The notes below the pieces were generated by a model. The model saw nothing but the letters and a program-made list of their open reading frames with translations. It was not told where the DNA came from and made no database searches. Source: Gammaproteobacteria bacterium (GTDB lineage Bacteria; Pseudomonadota; Gammaproteobacteria; Chromatiales; Chromatiaceae). From it: a stretch of 10,683 nt of DNA. The DNA lies in assembly GCA_019136395.1 (NCBI GenBank), contig JAGVUH010000284.1, positions 1-10,683 of the forward strand. Reading direction: 5' to 3'. This document shows, in pieces, positions 1-6,398 of this stretch (the stretch's first letter is position 1; the number at the start of each line of letters is the position of its first letter). The position numbers and the translations under genes are program-made.

Positions 1-1
1 C

Positions 2-736
2 GTCCTCTATGTGCTGTCCCTGCTGGCGCTGCTGGCCCGGACCATGCAGGCCGGCTGGTCCCTGGCGGCGGTGCGCGGGAATGCCATCCTCAGCCTGGTC
101 CTGGCCCTGGCGGTAACGGCCATCGCCGGCGTGGTTTACGGCTCCCAGAGCTTCCGGCCCTTCTGGGCCTCCGGCGATATCCCAGTGGGCTTCATCTTCG
201 AGTCCCTGCTGGGGGGTATGGCCTTTATCTACTTCTTTTCCTACCTCGCTTACGTTTTCAAGGCCAGCGACATGCCCCAGGGACTGCGGCAACTGTTCAA
301 TGACCGCCTGCCGGCCCTCTTCGCCCTGGTCATCTTCATCCAGATCCTGTTTGTGCTGGCGCGGCTGACCAATGGCCTCTACGGCAATGCCGAGGGCTTG
401 CAGGTCTGGCAGCAGTTGGCCGCTTCGCCGCTGTTCCTCGCCGAGGTGGTGCTTGGGCTCCTACTGCCCCTCTTCTTGCTCCTCAATGGCGGCACCCGCA
501 CCCAGGCCTGGGCCCAGATCCTGTCCGCCTTCCTGGTGATGGTGGCCCTGCTGGTGTCGCGCTATGAGTACATCATCGGTGGGCAACTGGTACCCCTGTT
601 CAAGGGCTCCTGGGCTCCGGAGTTCCTGAGCTACGCCCCATCCTCCACCGAGTGGCTACTGTTGCTGATCGCCATCTTCCTGGCCAATATCGTCAACTCC
701 TTCGGCGAACTGGTCCTGCACCTGGGCGAGGAATAA
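2..736 (+). CDS. NrfD/PsrC-family membrane quinol subunit (5' end outside window)
   Basis: The reading frame is open from the first bases and ends in TAA at 734-736, so the gene starts upstream. The GTG at 11 is probably internal. The visible ~244 residues contain about six hydrophobic helices. Counted from the GTG, they lie near residues 24-43, 58-84, 100-124, 139-160, 164-184 and 214-235, with short polar loops. The phrase GGMAFIYFFSYLAYVFKA, the arginines in loops and the ending NSFGELVLHLGEE fit the NrfD/PsrC family. These integral membrane subunits exchange electrons between quinones and a periplasmic iron-sulfur/molybdopterin enzyme such as polysulfide, thiosulfate or tetrathionate reductase, or a sulfite-oxidising complex. 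The catalytic and FeS subunits would lie upstream, outside the window. The chaperone gene that follows supports a molybdoenzyme operon. The exact substrate cannot be told from this subunit. Confidence 0.82.
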   Translation, partial: VLYVLSLLALLARTMQAGWSLAAVRGNAILSLVLALAVTAIAGVVYGSQSFRPFWASGDIPVGFIFESLLGGMAFIYFFSYLAYVFKASDMPQGLRQLFNDRLPALFALVIFIQILFVLARLTNGLYGNAEGLQVWQQLAASPLFLAEVVLGLLLPLFLLLNGGTRTQAWAQILSAFLVMVALLVSRYEYIIGGQLVPLFKGSWAPEFLSYAPSSTEWLLLLIAIFLANIVNSFGELVLHLGEE

Positions 737-743
737 GAAGGTC

Positions 744-798
744 GGGGGCACTCGCCCCCCTCTGGCCAGACCGCCCCCCGCGGCCTGGCCATTTTTTT
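744..798 (+). terminator. Tandem-hairpin Rho-independent terminator
   Basis: There are two hairpins in a row 7 bases after the NrfD stop. The first is GGGGGC (744-749) with GCCCCC (754-759) around a 4-base loop. The second pairs GGCCAG (764-769) with CTGGCC (785-790), continues inside as CCGC (771-774) with GCGG (780-783), and is followed by seven T at 792-798. This is a textbook intrinsic terminator for the operon ending in the NrfD gene. It means the downstream chaperone gene needs read-through or its own promoter. Confidence 0.85.
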
Positions 799-905
799 GT
801 CTTCGCCATTTTTTGTATTTGGGAGTGCCGCGGACTAGAGTGCACCGGATGACGGCCACGGACTCCCCAACTGACCCCAAGAGATAGTTATTGGCCGGTA
901 ATACG

Positions 906-1796
906 ATGAACCCCATAGCGAATCCTTCTGGCCGCAGCGGGGACCTGGCCCTGCTGCGCGAGGAACTGCCCGCGGATCTCCAGGAGTTGGCCGCGGAATG
1001 CGGCTATAACCTGGCGGACGCCTTGGCCGACTATCGCGCCGCCATCGCCACCGTTCCGGACGGCGAGTCCCTGCTCGTCACCTATTCCCGTCTCTTCCTG
1101 GTCCCGGGCGACCGTCACCCCGCCCTCAACACCGGCGTCTATCTGGACGGCGCGGTTGGTGGTGGCAGCGTCCGCGCCATGGAAACCTGTTATCAGCGCT
1201 GCGGGCTGGAAAAGGACGAAGGCTTTCCGGACCTGCCGGATCACCTGAGCGTGCAACTGGAATTTGTCGCCTGGCTGCTCGGCGCCGAGATGGCCGCGGC
1301 GGAAGGGCAGACCACCCCCCCTGTGTCCGCCTCCACCTTTGTGGCAGGCCAGGCTAAACCACCCTTATCCGCCGCCGAGTTTTTGCAGAGTTTCGTCGCC
1401 CGCTGGGTCCGCCCATTCCGCGAGGACATCGCGGCGGCCGAGATCCGTTTCGGCCTGAGCCACAACCCCTATCTGGCCCTGGCACGCATCCTGGAAACCG
1501 CCGTGCTGACCGATTTGGCAAGCCTGACCGAACCGGCCAACACAGCGGAAAGGCTGGAAGGCGACAACGGAAGGGCCATGGGCGAGGTTGACCCCGAGAT
1601 CGAGCGCCTTCGCCAGCAGTTCGCAGGCCGGATCATGGGCGAGGAGGACCTGGCCTTCATCCGTGAACGCCTGGCGGCCGACGGCCTGCCCACCGGCCAT
1701 GTCGCCATCCCTGTCGAGGCCCGGGACCGCGTCATGGGCATGGAGGCCATGACGCCGCCCCAGCCGCAATCCCATCAGGTCAAAGCGGAAGGCTGA
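906..1796 (+). CDS. TorD/DmsD-family molybdoenzyme chaperone
   Basis: This is a 296-residue all-helical cytoplasmic protein of the TorD family. Such chaperones bind the Tat signal and apo-form of a molybdopterin oxidoreductase and assist cofactor loading before export. Family hallmarks seen are YSRLFLVPG at residues 60-68, a nearby Pro/Tyr segment (HPALNTGVYLDG), and PDHLSVQLEFVAWLLGAE from residue 111. It is longer than typical TorD/DmsD proteins (about 200 residues), with a 50-60 residue C-terminal extension rich in charged residues. The ATG at 906 is my choice. A TTG at 891 in the same frame, with AAGAGA six bases ahead, would add five residues and is a real alternative. It follows the NrfD gene by 170 bases, across a terminator. 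A weak promoter candidate is TTGTAT (813-818) with TAGAGT (836-841). The client enzyme is inferred to be the one whose membrane subunit ends at 736. Confidence 0.8.
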   Translation: MNPIANPSGRSGDLALLREELPADLQELAAECGYNLADALADYRAAIATVPDGESLLVTYSRLFLVPGDRHPALNTGVYLDGAVGGGSVRAMETCYQRCGLEKDEGFPDLPDHLSVQLEFVAWLLGAEMAAAEGQTTPPVSASTFVAGQAKPPLSAAEFLQSFVARWVRPFREDIAAAEIRFGLSHNPYLALARILETAVLTDLASLTEPANTAERLEGDNGRAMGEVDPEIERLRQQFAGRIMGEEDLAFIRERLAADGLPTGHVAIPVEARDRVMGMEAMTPPQPQSHQVKAEG

Positions 1797-1804
1797 GCCA
1801 CCCA

Positions 1805-1933
1805 ATGCTGACGCGAGGCATGCGCCCGTGGCTTGAGTACGGCATGACATTATTACTGTCCCTGATGCTTGGCCTTGGGCTATGGCGGATCGGGGTATAT
1901 AAAAAGCAGAGGCTTACCAATGACAGCGAGTAA
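1805..1933 (+). CDS. Small single-pass membrane protein (42 aa)
   Basis: A 42-residue frame starts 8 bases after the chaperone stop codon and ends in TAA at 1931-1933. It reads MLTRGMRPWLEYG, then a hydrophobic stretch of about 18 residues (TLLLSLMLGLGLWRIGVY, residues 15-32), then the charged tail KKQRLTNDSE. That is one transmembrane helix with positive charges at both ends, the layout of small accessory subunits of membrane redox complexes. The tight spacing suggests translational coupling to the chaperone gene; no strong ribosome binding site is seen (GAGCC lies at 1796-1800). I recognise no family. The terminator at 2041 closes the transcript after it. Its location suggests a role in the assembly or stability of the NrfD-linked molybdoenzyme, but that is inference. 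The main doubt is whether so short a frame is translated. Confidence 0.55.
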   Translation: MLTRGMRPWLEYGMTLLLSLMLGLGLWRIGVYKKQRLTNDSE

Positions 1934-2040
1934 TGTCTTGTGGCCTGCCCACCTCAGTCGCTGCGTGAGCCGCAGCCGATCTGAGGACAGCTGGAGTCGC
2001 CTGATATGACTGACTGCCAGCCCCTAGCGGCAACCACCTG

Positions 2041-2061
2041 AAGGCCCCCCGCGGCCTTTTT
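2041..2061 (+). terminator. Intrinsic terminator after chaperone/small membrane protein
   Basis: AAGGCC (2041-2046) pairs with GGCCTT (2053-2058) around a 6-base loop, and the T run is extended to 2061. It sits 107 bases after the small membrane protein gene and ends only 4 bases before the ribosome binding site of the rhodanese gene. It could therefore also act as a leader structure controlling that gene. It shares a 14-base core with the terminator at 744-798. Confidence 0.6.
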
Positions 2062-2079
2062 CCACGAGGAGTGATCCAG

Positions 2080-3048
2080 ATGACAAGAACCTTTCGTTCC
2101 CTTTCCACGGTCCAGCTGCTCGGGAGTCGTTTACTGATTCCCGTCCTCCTATCCATCCTCTCCTTCGCCCCCGCCGCCCAAGCGGCCCCGGACTTTCTGG
2201 TCGACGCCGACTGGCTCGCCGCCGAACGGGACAATAATCCCAAGCTCATAGTACTGGAGGTGCGCTATCACCCCCACCGTTACCTGACCGTCGGCCACAT
2301 CCCCGGCGCCATCCAGGTGCAACGATTCAAGGACCTGGGGGACAATCAGGGGCCGGCCATCATGGCCTTCCCGTCCCGGGATGCCTTCCAGGCGACCCTG
2401 CGCCGCTGGGGGGTGAACGATGACTCCACCCTGGTCCTCTATGATGATGCCCGCTCCGCCCTGGCCGCCCGCCTTTACTACCTGTTGCAGCTCCACGGCT
2501 TCAACCTCGACCAAGTGAAAATCCTCAACGGTGGCGCCCTGGAGTGGAGCGGCCTCAACGAGTTGACCACGGAGCCGACCCCGGCGCCCGCCCCCGGCGG
2601 CGTGACCCTCCAGGAGGCCGACCCCGCCCTCTTCGTGCGCTGGACGGACGTCTATGACGACGTGGTCTCCCGCCGCGACCCCGGCGTGGTGCTGGTGGAC
2701 GCTCGCCCCGCCGACATGTATAGCGGCGAGACCATCCGCCATTCGGTGCAGGGCGGCCATATCCCCGGCGCCATCAACGTCGTCTCCCTGGACGGCACCG
2801 ACCCACTAACCCAGAAGTGGCGGGACGAGGGTGAATTGGCCGCGCTCTACCAGGCCGTGCCAAGGGACAAGACGGTGTACCTCTACTGCCACGACGGCTT
2901 CCGCATGAGCCTGGGCTGGCTGCAACTGCACGCCCTGGGCTACCGGGACATCCGGCTGGTGGATGGCGGCTGGGGGGTCTGGGACCGCGCCTTCACCCTG
3001 CCGGTGGTCACGGGGGACCAGCCCTACGACGAGGAGTTCGCGCTCTAA
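2080..3048 (+). CDS. Exported two-domain rhodanese-type sulfurtransferase
   Basis: The 322-residue protein starts at ATG 2080, eight bases after GAGGAG (2066-2071). A GTG at 2071 in frame overlaps that site and is less likely. A signal peptide is clear: R3/R6, a hydrophobic core near residues 18-29, and an AQA cut site after residue 35, placing the enzyme in the periplasm. Two rhodanese domains follow. Domain 1 (about 50-165) has VGHIPGAIQV and the ILNGGALEW end motif, but where the catalytic Cys should follow LVLY there is Asp122 (YDDARS), so it is non-catalytic. Domain 2 (about 195-315) has GGHIPGAINV and the active-site loop C270-H-D-G-F-R, then VDGGWGVW. This fits the thiosulfate/3-mercaptopyruvate sulfurtransferase layout, although the loop is neither the CRKGVT nor the CGSGVT form. 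Next to an NrfD subunit and a molybdoenzyme chaperone it may deliver sulfane sulfur in the periplasm, as Sud does for polysulfide reductase in Wolinella (inference). Confidence 0.85.
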   Translation: MTRTFRSLSTVQLLGSRLLIPVLLSILSFAPAAQAAPDFLVDADWLAAERDNNPKLIVLEVRYHPHRYLTVGHIPGAIQVQRFKDLGDNQGPAIMAFPSRDAFQATLRRWGVNDDSTLVLYDDARSALAARLYYLLQLHGFNLDQVKILNGGALEWSGLNELTTEPTPAPAPGGVTLQEADPALFVRWTDVYDDVVSRRDPGVVLVDARPADMYSGETIRHSVQGGHIPGAINVVSLDGTDPLTQKWRDEGELAALYQAVPRDKTVYLYCHDGFRMSLGWLQLHALGYRDIRLVDGGWGVWDRAFTLPVVTGDQPYDEEFAL

Positions 3049-3064
3049 AACAAGGCGGCAACAT

Positions 3065-3100
3065 GCCCCCGGACCAGGATGCAACCTGGTTTCCGGGGGC
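3065..3100. terminator. Strong hairpin between convergent genes
   Basis: GCCCCCGG (3065-3072) pairs with CCGGGGGC (3093-3100). Inside it, ACCAGG (3073-3078) pairs with CCTGGT (3085-3090) around a 6-base loop, leaving two unpaired T. The 14-bp stem lies between the convergent rhodanese gene and the minus-strand small gene, so it may end both transcripts. On the plus strand the T run (3115-3122) comes about 15 bases later, so it is not a perfect intrinsic terminator. Confidence 0.5.
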
Positions 3101-3110
3101 TGGAACGGGT

Positions 3111-3284
3111 CTAGTCTTTTTTCTCCCCTTTGGTGAAGAGGCCAATTTCATACTCCAGGTTGTAATGACCGAAGACGAGATTGGCCTCGTGCATGAGTTC
3201 CTCGAACAAGTCCTGAGGATCCTCCCCCGCCGCGATCCGCTGGTTGACCAGGGTCTCCAGGGCTTCTTTGAAATTGCTAGCCAT
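3111..3284 (-). CDS. Small acidic protein of unknown function (57 aa)
   Basis: A minus-strand frame ends in TAG (3111-3113). Two adjacent ATG codons lie at 3287 and 3284. The ribosome binding site GGAGG (3294-3290) is 5 bases before the second, so I take 3284. The protein begins MASNFKEALETLVNQR and continues with EDPQDLFEELMHEANLVFGHYNLEYEIGL, then a lysine-rich end. It is soluble, strongly helical in the first 40 residues and acidic, with no signal peptide or Cys. The near-perfect Shine-Dalgarno sequence and natural amino-acid composition argue for a real gene. I do not recognise a family. It is convergent with the rhodanese gene and divergent from arsC, and the spacer upstream (3285-3603) could carry its promoter. 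Confidence 0.65.
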   Translation of the reverse strand: MASNFKEALETLVNQRIAAGEDPQDLFEELMHEANLVFGHYNLEYEIGLFTKGEKKD

Positions 3285-3413
3285 CATGTCCTCCGGGTAA
3301 TGGATGCCGCAAAGTCAAGTTTAGCAGCCCTCCGGCCGACGACAGGGTAGCGGCGGTGGACGACCACGGCAGGGGATCTGCTCACTTGGGGGGGGTAGAA
3401 AGGGCATGGCGCG

Positions 3414-3430
3414 GCCACCAATCGGGTGGC
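3414..3430. other. Short perfect hairpin beside the arsC operator-like repeat
   Basis: GCCACC (3414-3419) pairs with GGTGGC (3425-3430) around the loop AATCG, directly abutting the 12-base inverted repeat that starts at 3431. The rest of the upstream spacer (3288-3413) shows only a run of eight G (3388-3395) and no recognisable gene or RNA. Confidence 0.35.
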
Positions 3431-3466
3431 ACGAATGAGCGCTTGCCCTGGCATGCGCTCATTCGT
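3431..3466. promoter_or_regulatory. Perfect 12-base inverted repeat, candidate operator
   Basis: ACGAATGAGCGC (3431-3442) and GCGCTCATTCGT (3455-3466) are exact reverse complements separated by 12 bases. The -35 box proposed for arsC (3443-3448) lies between the arms, and the right arm touches the -10 box. A repressor dimer bound here would cover RNA polymerase contacts. The repeat could instead form a 12-bp stem, but no T run follows on either strand, so a terminator is less likely. The regulator is unknown; no arsR gene lies in the window. Confidence 0.55.
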
Positions 3467-3471
3467 ATATT
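3443..3471 (+). promoter_or_regulatory. Candidate sigma-70 promoter of arsC
   Basis: TTGCCC (3443-3448) and TATATT (3466-3471) are spaced by 17 bases. The same arrangement, TTGCCT with 17 bases and TATATT, lies ahead of gap at 8508-8536. Transcription would start near 3478, giving a leader of about 125 bases before the arsC ATG. Confidence 0.55.
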
Positions 3472-3603
3472 TGTCTAACTGGATATAGATACCTCCACTG
3501 GAGCAGCGGACACGACCGTGAACATCGGCTCCCACCACCTCATCGCTTTCCCACGCCATGTGCTTTCTGTCAGCCCCGGCAGCCATTGGTTAGAGGCAAC
3601 ATC

Positions 3604-4047
3604 ATGACAACCAAAGTCTTATTTGTCTGCTCCGGCAACTCCTGCCGCTCGCAGATGGCCGAGGGCTGGCTACGGGCCCTGAGCGCGGGCCGCGTGGCCG
3701 CCCAATCCGCGGGTCTCAGCCCCCAGGGCCAGAACCCGCGGGCCATCGCCGTCATGGCCGAAGCTGGCGTGGACATCGCCGGACAAGCCTCCAAGGAGTT
3801 GTCCAACGACCACCTTCAGTGGGCCAATCTGGTCATCACCGTCTGCGGCGATGCCGAGGAGACCTGTCCCCTCCTGCCTCCCGGTACCCGCAAGGAGCAT
3901 TGGCCCCTGCCGGACCCTGCCAAGGCCAGTGGTAACGAGGAGGAAACCCTGGCCGTGTTCCGTGCCAGCCGGGATGACATTCGTCTCCGGGTCGCGGATC
4001 TGCTTCAGCGTCTTGGCGCACCAGCACCGGCTGGAGAGACTGAGTAA
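3604..4047 (+). CDS. arsC: Arsenate reductase, thioredoxin-coupled LMW-PTP type
   Basis: The 147-residue cytoplasmic enzyme reduces arsenate to arsenite. The start ATG 3604 follows AGAGG (3592-3596) by seven bases. The fold is that of low-molecular-weight tyrosine phosphatase. It has the P-loop C9-S-G-N-S-C-R-S, the redox pair C81 and C88 in VCGDAEETC, and the PDP loop with Asp104 as general acid. C9, C81 and C88 correspond one-for-one to the Cys10/82/89 triad of the Staphylococcus pI258 enzyme, which passes electrons from thioredoxin. This separates it from the glutaredoxin-type ArsC of E. coli and from plain phosphatases. No arsenite pump is adjacent. The arsenite product could feed ArsM (3 kb away) or a pump outside the window. 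Control is likely through the inverted repeat over its promoter. Confidence 0.9.
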   Translation: MTTKVLFVCSGNSCRSQMAEGWLRALSAGRVAAQSAGLSPQGQNPRAIAVMAEAGVDIAGQASKELSNDHLQWANLVITVCGDAEETCPLLPPGTRKEHWPLPDPAKASGNEEETLAVFRASRDDIRLRVADLLQRLGAPAPAGETE

Positions 4048-4048
4048 G

Positions 4049-4087
4049 TGCCCGGCACGATGTCGCCGGCAAAGGACCCTCTTTTTT
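4049..4087 (+). terminator. Possible terminator after arsC
   Basis: TGCCCGGC (4049-4056, one bulged C) pairs with GCCGGCA (4065-4071), starting one base after the arsC stop. A run of six T lies at 4082-4087. The 10-base gap between stem and T run makes it imperfect, so read-through into the receptor gene is possible. Confidence 0.35.
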
Positions 4088-4168
4088 ACGTTGATCGGGT
4101 TGGCTGTAGACCTGACAGACTCGTTGGCTGACCCTCATGCCCAACCACTGCTCATTCCCGGGGTAACG

Positions 4169-5821
4169 ATGGACAACTTCGCCAGCCGTTTGCGTATCGG
4201 TGAGAAACTCGGTCTCGGCTTCGCCTTGGTCGGCCTCCTCTACCTGGCGGCCATCTGGCAGTATCACCAGGGCCAGGCAGCGCTGGTCGCCGGTTACGAA
4301 CAACTCCAATCCCTGTTCGTAACCCGGGTCGACCGGGCCCTCGCTATCCAGAATCATTTCAACCAGGCCCGCCTGGCGGAGTCCCGGTTCCTCCTCCAGC
4401 GCCATGAGGCCGATGCCACCCAAGCGCGGCGTGAAGCCCAGCAGTTGCTCCAGCAGATTCGGGGCCTCGCCGCCGATGAGGATCTGGTCACCACCGCCCA
4501 GACCATGAGCCCGCTGGCCAGCCGTTACCTGGATAATCTCGCTGAACTCATCGAGGTCTGGCGGATCAAGGGACTGGATGAGGACAGCGGCCAGCAGGGG
4601 ACCTTTCGCCGCGCGGTCCACGAACTCCAACAGCGCTCCCGCAACTTCAACGCCGGCGAACTCTATGTGACCCTGCTGCAGATCCGGCGGTCAGAGAAGG
4701 ACCTGCTGTTGCGTGGCGAGACGCAATATGCCGAGCGCGTCCGCAACCTCATTGACCGCTTCCGGGACCTGACCGCCAGCACCGAGTTTTATCCCGAGGT
4801 GCGCCAGGCCCTGCTTGCCGAACTGGATATCTATGCCACTACGTTCGAGGACTATGCCCGCACCCTGGCGGCGGGCAACGAGGTCCCTGGTGGCAAGGGC
4901 CCCTTCCGCGATGCTGGCCACCGTCTGGAGGCCATCCTCGCCGCCAACTATGTCCCTGGACTGGAAACCACCATTCTGCAGATGCGGCGCCGCGAAAAGG
5001 ATTACCTGATGCGCGGTGATGTTGGCTACGTCCAGGAGGTCCAGGAACTGGTCGGCAAGATCCGGGGACAGATTGCCGCCTCCGCCATCCACGCCGAGGA
5101 CCAGGCGCAGCTCAACGGCCTGCTGGATAACTACGAGCACCATTTTCTCGCCCTGGTGGCGCAGAATGACCAGGTCGCGACCCTGACCCAGGCCATCAAT
5201 CAAGCCGCCACGGACTTCGCGCCCCTGTCGCGCCTGCATCTGGACCAGGCCAGCCAGGACCTAGCGGCCGAGTCCACCCGCCTGACCGCGGCCACCGCCC
5301 GCCAGGAACGGATTAATCTGCTGGTGGTGTTGGGTGCCGTCATCCTGGGTATCCTTTTCACCCTCTTCCTTACCCGGGGCATCGTCCGCCCGGTGAGGCA
5401 GATGGCCGGCCTCCTTGACCGCCTGACCCACGAGAGCCCGAACGAGCGCATTCCCACCGCACCCGGCGCCCGCGACGAGATCAACGCCATGGCGGAATCG
5501 CTCAACACCCTAGCCGACCACCGCACGAACTTCGTCAAATGGTGGAAGGCCGCCATGAGCGAAGCGACCGCCCTGCGCAAACTCCACGAGGCCGCGGGCC
5601 CGGCGGCGCGGGACGCGGCCGTGGAGGAGCTGCGCCAAGCCGTGCTGAGCAAGTTACAACGCATCAACCGCTTACAAGGCCAGCTTCTCCAGCACGGCGA
5701 GGCGCTCGACGCCTCCGTGCAACGCCTGCGCGCCTGCAAACAGGGAAGCGTCATCGTCGAGGCCAACCGCCTGGCGAACCAAGCACGAGAACTCCGGACC
5801 CTGCTGGAGATGCTGTCCTGA
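4169..5821 (+). CDS. Membrane receptor: HBM-like sensor plus HAMP, no output domain
   Basis: I take ATG 4169 (GGGG at 4160-4163 as a weak ribosome site), giving 550 residues. The frame is open further upstream, but that stretch overlaps arsC out of frame. Order of parts: transmembrane helix 1 (about 14-30); a helical periplasmic region of about 350 residues; transmembrane helix 2 (about 382-401); a HAMP domain (about 401-455, RGIVRPV start, DEINAMAESLN end); and a coiled-coil tail to 550. The periplasmic part has two related segments, LLQIRRSEKDLLLRGE and ILQMRRREKDYLMRGD, with the EKD triads at 176 and 276, exactly 100 residues apart. This matches the two-module helical bimodular (HBM) sensor of chemoreceptors such as McpS. 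The chemoreceptor signalling tip, histidine kinase, GGDEF and EAL motifs are all absent. How it signals is unknown. It may act through a partner, perhaps the phosphatase gene 82 bases downstream. Confidence 0.75.
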   Translation: MDNFASRLRIGEKLGLGFALVGLLYLAAIWQYHQGQAALVAGYEQLQSLFVTRVDRALAIQNHFNQARLAESRFLLQRHEADATQARREAQQLLQQIRGLAADEDLVTTAQTMSPLASRYLDNLAELIEVWRIKGLDEDSGQQGTFRRAVHELQQRSRNFNAGELYVTLLQIRRSEKDLLLRGETQYAERVRNLIDRFRDLTASTEFYPEVRQALLAELDIYATTFEDYARTLAAGNEVPGGKGPFRDAGHRLEAILAANYVPGLETTILQMRRREKDYLMRGDVGYVQEVQELVGKIRGQIAASAIHAEDQAQLNGLLDNYEHHFLALVAQNDQVATLTQAINQAATDFAPLSRLHLDQASQDLAAESTRLTAATARQERINLLVVLGAVILGILFTLFLTRGIVRPVRQMAGLLDRLTHESPNERIPTAPGARDEINAMAESLNTLADHRTNFVKWWKAAMSEATALRKLHEAAGPAARDAAVEELRQAVLSKLQRINRLQGQLLQHGEALDASVQRLRACKQGSVIVEANRLANQARELRTLLEMLS

Positions 5822-5903
5822 CCGCACCTTTGTTTCCCCAAGCACCCTGCGCCCACGCGCTCTGCCCTTACCCTTTCACACCCCCTGTCACAGAGAACCC
5901 CTC

Positions 5904-6398
5904 ATGCCCCATCCCTATGACAAACTGAACCTGGCCAGCGGTGGCACCCTCATCTTCACCCCCTGCCCCGGCACCAAGGACACGACCTTGGCCGAGGCGG
6001 TGGCCACCCTCAAGGACGCCGGCGCCCAGGCCCTGATCACCCTCATGCCAGAGGACGAGCTGGCCAGGTTCGCCGCCGAGTCCCTGCCCGAGCAATGCGC
6101 CACTCTGGACATCCAGTGGTTTCATCTGCCGGTGGAGGACGATCACGCCCCGGATGAACGCTTTGCCACCGCCTTTGCCGCTCAAAAGCAGACCCTGCTA
6201 TCGCTGCTGGAGCAGCAGGGCACCGTCGCCATCCACTGTCGCGGCGGTTCTGGACGCACTGGCTTCATGGCCGCCATCCTCCTGCTAGAGGCGGGCATGG
6301 ACCGGGAGGAGGTCGTGCGCCAGGTCCAGGGCCTGCGCCCCCACGCCCTGAAGATGCCGATGCATCTGGATTACCTGGATCAGACCTACGCCCGGTGA
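5904..6398 (+). CDS. Dual-specificity/tyrosine protein phosphatase family
   Basis: The 164-residue cytoplasmic protein starts at ATG 5904, with AGAGAA a few bases ahead. The signature HC(X5)R is complete: H111-C112-R-G-G-S-G-R118-T, followed by GFMAAILLLE. A general-acid candidate lies about 33 residues earlier (VEDDHAPD, Asp79/80), as in the dual-specificity phosphatases of the CDKN3-like group. The Cys forms the phospho-enzyme and Arg118 binds phosphate. Its natural substrate is not evident; phosphotyrosine or phosphoserine proteins, or phosphoinositide-like molecules, are possible. It follows the output-less receptor by 82 bases on the same strand with no terminator seen, so the two are probably co-transcribed. 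Confidence 0.82.
   Translation: MPHPYDKLNLASGGTLIFTPCPGTKDTTLAEAVATLKDAGAQALITLMPEDELARFAAESLPEQCATLDIQWFHLPVEDDHAPDERFATAFAAQKQTLLSLLEQQGTVAIHCRGGSGRTGFMAAILLLEAGMDREEVVRQVQGLRPHALKMPMHLDYLDQTYAR

Noticed and set aside
3851..4168. Upstream extension of the receptor reading frame into arsC
   Set aside because: The extra ~106 residues overlap arsC out of frame and have random-like composition. The ATG at 4169 gives a proper transmembrane start.
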